In this document: piece after piece, positions 1 through 5,153 of the stretch
How positions within the stretch are numbered: position 1 is the first letter of the stretch
How the letters are laid out: each line of letters begins with the position of its first letter
Assembly: GCA_003165855.1 (NCBI GenBank)
Contig: PMXH01000122.1
Span: forward strand, 1 to 6,049
Length of the DNA: 6,049 bases
Direction: 5' to 3'
From: Acidobacteriaceae bacterium
GTDB lineage: Bacteria; Acidobacteriota; Terriglobia; Terriglobales; Acidobacteriaceae
Program-made: the position numbers and the translations under genes
Notes under the pieces: generated by a model
Databases searched by the model: none
Told to the model about the DNA's origin: nothing
The model's input: only the letters and a program-made list of their open reading frames with translations

Positions 1-426
1 ATGCTCGATGTGATCAGTCCCTGCGTGACCTTCAACGATCACGAGGGCTCGACCAAGTCTTACAAGTACGTGAAGGACCACGATGAGGCGTTGCAGGAGA
101 TAAGCTTCGTTCCCCACTTCGACGAGATCGACGTGGAATACGATCCGGGAACGACGGTCAGCGTCACCATGCACGACGGCTCGCACCTGCAATTGCGCAA
201 GCTGGAAGAAGACTACGACCCGACCGACAGAATCGCTGCCATGACGCGCCTGAACCAAGCGCACGACAAAGGCGAAGTTTTGACCGGAGTGTTCTACGTG
301 AACACGAAGGCACCCACGTTCCTCGAGATGTTGAACATGGTCGATGAGCCGCTGTCCACGCTGCCGGAATCGGTGACGCGTCCGGGCAGGGAAGTGTTGG
401 ATGCGGTGATGGAAGAATTGCGGTAG
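1..426 (+). CDS. korB: 2-oxoacid:ferredoxin oxidoreductase, beta subunit (C-terminal part, 5' truncated)
   Basis: This is the C-terminal 141 residues of a beta subunit of the 2-oxoglutarate (or related 2-oxoacid):ferredoxin oxidoreductase family. The family enzyme decarboxylates a 2-oxoacid with thiamine diphosphate and CoA, makes the acyl-CoA and reduces ferredoxin in the cytoplasm. The recognisable part is the opening DVISPCVTFNDHEGSTKSY, followed by a MHDGS-(x)2-QLRKLEEDYDPTDR stretch and a GVFYVN-(x)6-FLEML segment, which I recognise from KorB-type proteins. Family members are about 300-350 residues, so the thiamine-diphosphate-binding half lies left of the window. The first codon in view happens to be ATG, but it falls inside the conserved core and is very unlikely to be the start. 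The reading frame ends in TAG at 424-426 and converges on the cytochrome gene. The alpha subunit (korA) would be expected upstream, out of view. Substrate choice (2-oxoglutarate versus another 2-oxoacid) cannot be settled from this fragment. Confidence 0.87.
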   Translation: MLDVISPCVTFNDHEGSTKSYKYVKDHDEALQEISFVPHFDEIDVEYDPGTTVSVTMHDGSHLQLRKLEEDYDPTDRIAAMTRLNQAHDKGEVLTGVFYVNTKAPTFLEMLNMVDEPLSTLPESVTRPGREVLDAVMEELR

Positions 427-440
427 AGCGGGCTCGACTG

Positions 441-469
441 TCGGGCTTCGGGCTTCAGCCTTCGGGCAT
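441..469. repeat. degenerate heptamer tandem repeat in the convergent spacer
   Basis: Just after the korB stop there are four consecutive 7-base units: CGGGCTT at 442-448 and again at 449-455, then CAGCCTT at 456-462 and CGGGCAT at 463-469. The first two are identical and the last two differ by one or two bases; a weaker CGGCAAA follows. The short period and near-perfect phase make chance less likely, though the array is small. It does not code for anything I can support. A GCC-TTCG-GGC mini-stem is possible at 458-467, but three pairs are too few to call a terminator. Confidence 0.5.
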
Positions 470-486
470 CGGCAAAACCGCTTGTC

Positions 487-519
487 ATTCCGAACTGGGC
501 CGAAGGTCCGGTGAGGAAT
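487..519. repeat. 33-bp intergenic palindrome, ATTCC-GA...GA-GGAAT type
   Basis: The 33 bases form a nearly complete hairpin. ATTCC (487-491) pairs with GGAAT (515-519). The GA at 492-493 faces the GA at 513-514, a tandem G-A mismatch that can form sheared pairs in RNA. The inner ACTGGGCC (494-501) pairs with GGTCCGGT (505-512) with two G-U wobbles in the + strand transcript, closing on a GAA loop (502-504). From general knowledge, intergenic repeats of the form TCATTCCGAG...GAGGAATCT are widespread in many bacteria, and this looks like a member with a diverged centre. It sits between two convergent genes. No T-run follows on either strand, so an intrinsic terminator role is not shown. Confidence 0.65.
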
Positions 520-531
520 CTGCTCTTCCTC

Positions 532-552
532 GAGGCATACCACTCTTGCCTC
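532..552 (-). terminator. possible hairpin directly after the cytochrome c stop codon
   Basis: GAGGCA at 532-537 and TGCCTC at 547-552 form a perfect 6-bp inverted repeat with a 9-base loop. Read on the - strand it begins at the base after the cytochrome c stop codon (TAA, 555-553). The position suits a transcript 3' end, but no T-rich tract follows (GAGGAAGAGC comes next), so this is at best a weak or RNA-stabilising hairpin. Confidence 0.28.
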
Positions 553-1308
553 TTACTTTGAACTTCCGGGCTGAAGTCCCAGTCCGGCGCCATAATATTC
601 CGCCAGCGCGTGCCGCTCGTCTTCAGTAAGCAGCGCCGCGATGGTGCGCATGGGCTCGTTGATGTCGTTGGCGCGCGCACGACTCGCGAAGGCTTCGAGT
701 TGGTTCAGAACGTAATCGGCGTTCTGCGTCGCAAGGGACGGAACTCCGGGACGATAAGCAACCGGACCATGGCAGGTCTGGCAGGGCGGAATGCCACGCT
801 CCCCGTCGCCAAACGAAATCAGGCGCGAAGCGATCCCGGCGTGCGCCGGATCAGGCCGGGACTGAGGGAAGCTGCGGTTGTCTTGTGGATCGGTGAAAAC
901 CGGCAGCTTTGAGTAATACGCGACCACATCAGCCACGTCGCGCGGCGAAAGAGATTCCGAGATCGGCTCCATCACCCGTGAAGTTCGTTTATGAGCTCGA
1001 AAATCTTCCAGCTGTTTCCAGATGGCCAGCTTGTCCATGCGCACAAGGTTCGGAGTTGAGGCGACGGCGCTGAAGCCTTCTGCCCCGTGGCAGTGGTCGC
1101 AGTGCCTGGCGAGGAGCATTCCGCGAAAAGCATCTCCCGCAGAGGCTGCGGCGATCGTCTCCGGCGTCCACGACACATAGGAAGGAATACGATCTGGCCG
1201 GTTGTCACTTGCCAGCAGAAGAAGCGAACTCGCCACGACGATGACGCCGGCGAGCCTGGGGAGCCGCCAAACGGAAAACGAGAATCGCCGATGTCTATTG
1301 CGCTGCAC
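553..1308 (-). CDS. diheme cytochrome c, c4-like, membrane-anchored or exported
   Basis: The 251-residue product carries two class I cytochrome c domains. A basic N-terminus (RNRHRR) and a hydrophobic stretch at about residues 17-33 form an export signal or membrane anchor; no clear AxA cleavage site is visible. Heme motif one is CDHCH (70-74), with Met113 in RVMEPI as the likely distal ligand. Heme motif two is CQTCH (176-180), with Met220 in NEPMRT as the likely ligand. The two halves share the CHG...PxL...QLexF...M...L(S/T)xx(D/E) pattern, pointing to an internal duplication as in cytochrome c4/c553-type proteins. It should carry electrons in the periplasm. The GTG start lies 14 bases inside the end of the oxidase subunit II gene and has a strong ribosome site, so it probably donates electrons to that CuA subunit. 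The specific electron donor is unknown. No close named homologue is recognised, so no symbol is given. Confidence 0.88.
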   Translation of the reverse strand: MQRNRHRRFSFSVWRLPRLAGVIVVASSLLLLASDNRPDRIPSYVSWTPETIAAASAGDAFRGMLLARHCDHCHGAEGFSAVASTPNLVRMDKLAIWKQLEDFRAHKRTSRVMEPISESLSPRDVADVVAYYSKLPVFTDPQDNRSFPQSRPDPAHAGIASRLISFGDGERGIPPCQTCHGPVAYRPGVPSLATQNADYVLNQLEAFASRARANDINEPMRTIAALLTEDERHALAEYYGAGLGLQPGSSK

Positions 1309-1819
1309 AGTTTCCCCTTTCTTCCGGCCGTAGGACAGGAAACTGCTCGCGAGGTACGACTTTCAACTCGGATCGCATGGCATAGTGTCCGGCCCCACAG
1401 AATTCGCGGCACGGCATCTGGTACTCACCGGGATGAGGAAACTCAAGTTGAGCGTCGCTGATTGTCCCCGGCAGCACCTTCACGGCATAGTCCGTGCCAT
1501 TGAAGGTGAGCGAGTGCACGGCGTCGGCGCTGGTGATGCGAAGATGAACCGGAACCCCGGCAGGAACAAGAATGCAGTGCGGGATGAAAAGGTATTGCTG
1601 CGCGATCATGCGCACGGTGACCGAGCCATCCGGGCCCTGCTCAGTTCCAAGATTGTTCTCGACGAACTCTCCAGACAAGTGGAGCGCCAAAGGATCAACC
1701 TGCCGCGAGCCTTTTAGGAAACGCAACAGAGGCACATCGATCTGGTAGTAGCGCGTGGCCGGAATGAGGCACAGAAGCAACACCGTGATCAACAACGTTC
1801 GTACCTTTTGCCAGTTCAC
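1295..1819 (-). CDS. cytochrome c oxidase subunit II, short ba3-type (CuA protein)
   Basis: The 174-residue product is a CuA-bearing subunit II of a heme-copper oxidase; it takes electrons from cytochrome c on the outer face of the membrane and passes them to subunit I. There is a single N-terminal helix (about residues 8-20) and then a cupredoxin domain. The full binuclear CuA ligand set is present with classical spacing: His102 (in DAVHSL), Cys137, Glu139, Cys141, His145 and Met148. The short length, the single helix and the ITSADAVHSL and HPGEYQMPCREFCGAGH stretches match the B-family (ba3-like) type, not the two-helix caa3/aa3 type. The GTG start at 1819 is the only reasonable one, because an in-frame TAA lies 24 bases upstream; no strong ribosome site precedes it. 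It follows ileS by 97 bases on the same strand, and a CATAAT hexamer at 1845-1840 is a weak promoter hint. No subunit I or III gene is in the window. Confidence 0.9.
   Translation of the reverse strand: MNWQKVRTLLITVLLLCLIPATRYYQIDVPLLRFLKGSRQVDPLALHLSGEFVENNLGTEQGPDGSVTVRMIAQQYLFIPHCILVPAGVPVHLRITSADAVHSLTFNGTDYAVKVLPGTISDAQLEFPHPGEYQMPCREFCGAGHYAMRSELKVVPREQFPVLRPEERGNCAAQ
1314..1318 (-). promoter_or_regulatory. ribosome binding site deciding the cytochrome c GTG start
   Basis: On the - strand the sequence AGGGG lies five bases (AAACT) upstream of the GTG at 1308-1306. It is within the last codons of the oxidase subunit II gene. It supports the GTG start and translational coupling of the two genes. 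Confidence 0.6.
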
Positions 1820-1918
1820 AGGTCGCTCGATCCAGGTAAATTATGCTCCCATCCTAGTGATGCTCGGAACCAACGCAAGGGGTACAACATTTCCCGCTTT
1901 TCGCCAGGAAAACCCTTA

Positions 1919-4786
1919 TTAACGCGAAGCCTCAAGTTCTTTCAGCACGGCGCTGCAACGTTCGCAAACCGTAGGATACTTCTTGTCCTCGCCAACGTGG
2001 ATTGAATAGTTCCAGCAGCGCTCGCACTTGGCGCCATCGGCTTTCTTCACCTCAACGCGGACTCCTCCCGTGCCGTTGCCCGCACCCTGAACGAGGTTGA
2101 CTGCGGACACGATGAACAGGTAACGGAGCTGGGCGGCATGGCGGGACAGCACCGAATAAACCGGGTCGGGAGCGGTCACCGTAACCTGGGCCTCAAGGCC
2201 GGTGCCAATCAGCTTGTTATTGCGGGCTTCTTCGAGCACCTTCAGAACGTCGTCCCGCACCGAGCGGAGCGTCGTCCAATCCTGGCTGGTACTCTCGTCG
2301 CCCGAGTCAGCGTCGCTTGCCGCATTCTTCGCATCGCCGAGAATCTCCGCCGCGGAAGGGAACAATGCCAGGTGCACGCTTTCACTGCGCTCCGCAGCCT
2401 TCGGCAAATAATCCCAAACCTCTTCCGAGGTGAAGCTCATGATGGGCGCGAGCAGCCGCACCAGCGCTTCCCCGATGCGCCAGATCGCGGTCTGTGCTGA
2501 GCGGCGCGCCTGCGACTTAGGCGCGGAGATGTACAGCCGGTCTTTGAGCACGTCGAAGTAGAAGGCGCTCAGGTCGACAATACAAAAATGATTCAGCCGG
2601 TGATAGATCCGGTGGAAGGCGAATTCGTCGTAGGAAGTCCTCACATCCGTTGCAAAGGAGCAAGTCTGCCGCAGCATGTACTGATCGAGTGCTTCCAGCT
2701 TCTCGAAGGGAACGGAGTCCTTCTGCGGATCGAAGTCTCCGAGATTGCCGAGGACGTAGCGGAAGGTATTGCGAATCTTGCGGTAATTTTCCGCGACCCG
2801 CTGCATCAACTGCTCGGAGCCGACCACGTCTTCCCGGAAATCGACCGACGCCACCCAGAGGCGAACGACTTCTCCGCCGAAACGGTCAGCGATATCCACC
2901 GGATCCACGTCATTGCCGCGCGACTTCGACATGGCCTGACCTTTTTCGTCGAGCGTCCAACCCGGCGTGACCACTCCTTTGTAGGGCGGCGTGGCGTGCG
3001 TGCCCATGGCGCAAAGAAGGGACGATTGGAACCAGCCGCGGTACTGATCGCCGCCTTCCAGGTAAAGATCGGAGGGCCAAGGGTAGGAAGGCTCGTCGGC
3101 GATGAGGGCGAGATAGCTCGCGCCAGATTCCAGCCAAACGTCGAAGATGTCGGTTTCTTTCTCAAACTTGGTGTTGCCGCAATGCGGACACTTCGCGTCC
3201 GCGGGAAGAATCGTGTCGGACTCGGGAGTAAACCATGCGTCGGCGCCGGCGCGGGCAAAAAGCTCGACAACCTTGCGATTGGTGGCGGGGTCATTCAGCG
3301 GCTTGCCACAGCTCTCGCAAAGAAAAACCGCGATGGGCACGCCCCACACGCGCTGCCGTGAGATGCACCAATCGGGACGCGTGGAGATCATGTTGGAGAG
3401 CCGCTCCTCGCCCCACGAGGGATCCCACTTTACGTGTTTGATTTCTTCGAGAGTGCGCGTGCGAAGAGTATCTTCCTTTGACGTCCCGCCGGGCATGGGC
3501 GTTTCCATGGAGATAAACCACTGTTCAGTGGCGCGGAAAATCACCGGATTGTGACAGCGCCAGCAGTGCGGGTAAGAGTGTTCGGTTTTTTCTGAATGCA
3601 GCAGCGCGCCGCGCTTTTTCAGCAGTTCGATGATCGGCTGATTCGCTTCCCAAACGCGCTTGCCGGTGTATTCCGGCAGGCCGTCGCGCATGATGCCTTT
3701 TTCGTCGACATGGCTGGTGGCGTCGAGACCATATTTCACGCCGGTGGCAAAGTCCTCCGCTCCGTGCGACGGCGCGGTGTGGACCACGCCGGTTCCAGTG
3801 TCCATGGTGACGTAGTCGGCCAGAACACCGAGGATCTTGCGATCCAGAAAGGGATGCTGGAAGTTGAGCCGCTCCAGCTTTCGTCCGGGAAAGTGGGCGA
3901 GTTCACGCGGATCGGCGAGCTTGCATTTCTCGGCGACATCTTTTGCCAGCTTCGATGCCACCACATACACTTCGCCGCCGGATTCGAGCGCGACGTATTC
4001 TTCACTCGGATGAAAAGCCACCGCCATCGACGCCGGAAGCGTCCAGGGGGTAGTAGTCCAGATGATGGTTGAAACTTTCTTTCCCGCTAGAGCCGCGCCG
4101 ATCTCCGCAGGAAAGACCTTTGCGGGATCGTCGAGCAATCCGTACTTCACCCACACCGTAGGACTGGTGTGGTTTTCGTACTCGACCTCGGCCTCGGCGA
4201 GGGCAGTCTCATCGTGCATGCACCAGTAAACAGCGCGCAGGCCCTTGTAGACGAAGCCGTTCTCGTAGAAGGAAAAAAAGGTCGAAAGCACCACGGACTC
4301 GTACTGCGGGTTCATGGTGGCGTAAGGACGGTCAAAGCGGCCGAAGACGCCGATCCGCTTGAATTGCTGGCGCTGCAAGTCGAGAAACTTCTGCGCGTAC
4401 TTGCGGCACTCCGCGCGCACGTCGGTGGGCCGCATCTGCAGTTTCTTGCCGCCGAGTTCCTTATCCACCTTGATCTCGATGGGCAGGCCGTGGCAATCCC
4501 ATCCGGGGACATAGGGGGCGTCGTATCCCGCCATGTTCTTCGATTTGACGATGAAATCCTTCAGGCACTTATTCAGCGCCGTTCCCAGGTGGATGGGACC
4601 GCTGGTGTAGGGCGGGCCGTCGTGGAGAATGTAGGTAGGCGAGCCTTTGCGGGCTTGCCGGATGCGTTCGTAGATTCCGGTTTGCTCCCAGCGTGCCAGT
4701 ATTTTGGGCTCGTTCTGGGGCAGGTTGGCCTTCATGGGGAAGGCGGTCTTAGGCAGATTGATGGTGGATTTCAGTTCGAACGGCAC
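1919..4786 (-). CDS. ileS: isoleucyl-tRNA synthetase
   Basis: This class I synthetase (EC 6.1.1.5) charges tRNA-Ile with isoleucine in the cytoplasm. With the GTG at 4786 it has 955 residues, close to the E. coli enzyme (938). In order it shows the HIGH-type signature GPIHLGT (HLGT at 66-69), WDCHGLPIE (96-104), the editing-domain segment WTTTPWTLPA (243-252), HTAPSHGAED (336-345) with the Asp345 that matches the E. coli editing aspartate, DWCISRQR (472-479), a four-cysteine cluster (490, 493, 533, 536), the KMSKS-loop equivalent AMSKS (618-622), and a C-terminal zinc finger with cysteines 921, 924, 941 and 944. The first lysine of KMSKS is alanine here. The C-terminal zinc finger indicates the bacterial type 1 form. 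An upstream in-frame ATG at 4822 would add 12 residues but overlaps the -10 element of the promoter, whereas family alignment (ELKSTINLPKTAFPMKANLP) and an AGGAG 11 bases upstream favour the GTG. The gene ends with tandem TAA stops. Confidence 0.97.
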   Translation of the reverse strand: MPFELKSTINLPKTAFPMKANLPQNEPKILARWEQTGIYERIRQARKGSPTYILHDGPPYTSGPIHLGTALNKCLKDFIVKSKNMAGYDAPYVPGWDCHGLPIEIKVDKELGGKKLQMRPTDVRAECRKYAQKFLDLQRQQFKRIGVFGRFDRPYATMNPQYESVVLSTFFSFYENGFVYKGLRAVYWCMHDETALAEAEVEYENHTSPTVWVKYGLLDDPAKVFPAEIGAALAGKKVSTIIWTTTPWTLPASMAVAFHPSEEYVALESGGEVYVVASKLAKDVAEKCKLADPRELAHFPGRKLERLNFQHPFLDRKILGVLADYVTMDTGTGVVHTAPSHGAEDFATGVKYGLDATSHVDEKGIMRDGLPEYTGKRVWEANQPIIELLKKRGALLHSEKTEHSYPHCWRCHNPVIFRATEQWFISMETPMPGGTSKEDTLRTRTLEEIKHVKWDPSWGEERLSNMISTRPDWCISRQRVWGVPIAVFLCESCGKPLNDPATNRKVVELFARAGADAWFTPESDTILPADAKCPHCGNTKFEKETDIFDVWLESGASYLALIADEPSYPWPSDLYLEGGDQYRGWFQSSLLCAMGTHATPPYKGVVTPGWTLDEKGQAMSKSRGNDVDPVDIADRFGGEVVRLWVASVDFREDVVGSEQLMQRVAENYRKIRNTFRYVLGNLGDFDPQKDSVPFEKLEALDQYMLRQTCSFATDVRTSYDEFAFHRIYHRLNHFCIVDLSAFYFDVLKDRLYISAPKSQARRSAQTAIWRIGEALVRLLAPIMSFTSEEVWDYLPKAAERSESVHLALFPSAAEILGDAKNAASDADSGDESTSQDWTTLRSVRDDVLKVLEEARNNKLIGTGLEAQVTVTAPDPVYSVLSRHAAQLRYLFIVSAVNLVQGAGNGTGGVRVEVKKADGAKCERCWNYSIHVGEDKKYPTVCERCSAVLKELEASR

Positions 4787-4797
4787 CCTGTGTGCTT

Positions 4798-4802
4798 CTC
4801 CT
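4798..4802 (-). promoter_or_regulatory. ribosome binding site for the ileS GTG start
   Basis: AGGAG on the - strand lies 11 bases upstream of the GTG at 4786-4784. The spacing is slightly long, but no comparable site precedes the alternative ATG at 4822, so it helps decide the start. Confidence 0.5.
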
Positions 4803-4820
4803 AAATGATTGAATCTCCTC

Positions 4821-4849
4821 ATTATATGGAGCGACGCTGGGAACGTCCA
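4821..4849 (-). promoter_or_regulatory. ileS: sigma-70-type promoter of ileS
   Basis: On the - strand a perfect -10 hexamer TATAAT (4826-4821) is preceded, at the ideal 17-base spacing, by TGGACG (4849-4844), which matches four of six bases of the -35 consensus. Transcription would begin near 4814, giving a leader of about 28 bases that contains the AGGAG site. There is no room for a T-box or other long leader regulator. Confidence 0.68.
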
Positions 4850-4889
4850 TGCGGTGGCCGGCGGGAAGAACCAGAGGCACCAACTTTAT

Positions 4890-4910
4890 TTGCCACCGGC
4901 TTGCTGGCAA
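4890..4910. repeat. inverted repeat TTGCCA-N9-TGGCAA, possible operator
   Basis: TTGCCA (4890-4895) and TGGCAA (4905-4910) are perfect inverted halves around a 9-base centre, giving about two helical turns in all. The position between two divergent genes would suit a dimeric regulator. No T-run follows on either strand, so it is not a typical terminator. There is no direct evidence of binding. Confidence 0.35.
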
Positions 4911-5071
4911 GAAGTACAACATCTACCGGCATTTGGAAATACACTACGTAAAGGCAGACAGAAGAGGTACAATTTTAGGGAAGCCAACGTTAGGGGCTTG
5001 AACCGTCCGTGGGGGCGGCCAGAGCCGATTATAAAACTTGAGCAGGACCAGAGAGGCAACTTGTTGGAAAG

Positions 5072-5098
5072 ACCGCTCATCTGTGTAAGAGGAGCGGT
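5072..5098 (+). repeat. 7-bp inverted repeat in the leader of the TonB-family gene
   Basis: ACCGCTC (5072-5078) and GAGCGGT (5092-5098) are perfect complements around a 13-base loop, ending 55 bases before the ATG. It would form a stable leader hairpin if transcription starts upstream, for example near 5040. There is no T-run after it, and no riboswitch class is recognised. Confidence 0.38.
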
Positions 5099-5153
5099 GC
5101 CCAGAAGATAGCCCATTCCGCAGTCCCACCAGGGAGAACCAGACCGGGGAACA

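Larger units (their letters stand above)
4850..5153. other. divergent intergenic region between ileS and the TonB-family gene
   Basis: I see no gene in these bases. The 100-codon open frame crossing it on the + strand has no recognisable protein features and starts inside the ileS 5' end. The region should carry the promoter and leader of the TonB-family gene. Candidate -10 hexamers on the + strand are TACAAT (4968-4973) and TATAAA (5030-5035), but neither has a convincing -35 at 16-18 bases. Two inverted repeats are listed separately. Confidence 0.6.

Noticed and set aside
972..1412. A 146-codon open frame on the - strand overlapping the cytochrome and coxB genes, plus + strand frames at 610-912, 1087-1461 and 1385-1717
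   Set aside because: They overlap well-supported genes with complete heme and CuA motifs and show no protein features of their own.
1840..1869. A possible coxB promoter on the - strand: CATAAT (1845-1840) with TTCCGA (1869-1864) at 18 bases
   Set aside because: The -10 matches five of six bases, but the -35 matches only three, and the leader would be only about 14 bases with no ribosome site. Kept as a hint in the coxB entry only.
1890..1915. A possible ileS terminator just after the stop codons (TTTTC/GAAAA hairpin)
   Set aside because: The stem is five mostly A-T pairs with no T-run after it, too weak for an intrinsic terminator.
2588..3361. A 257-codon open frame on the + strand, antisense to ileS (and similar long frames at 3596-4072 and 4169-4804)
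   Set aside because: All lie wholly within the highly conserved ileS coding region on the other strand. Long antisense frames are expected in GC-rich genes, and none has a recognisable domain.
4786..4822. A T-box or other amino-acid-responsive leader for ileS
   Set aside because: The predicted transcript leader is only about 28 bases, far too short for a T-box.
4809..5111. A 100-codon open frame on the + strand across the ileS/TonB intergenic region
   Set aside because: It begins inside the ileS leader on the opposite strand, has no ribosome site and shows no domain, signal or compositional sign of a real protein. Its only use is that its stop limits the TonB start to 5154.
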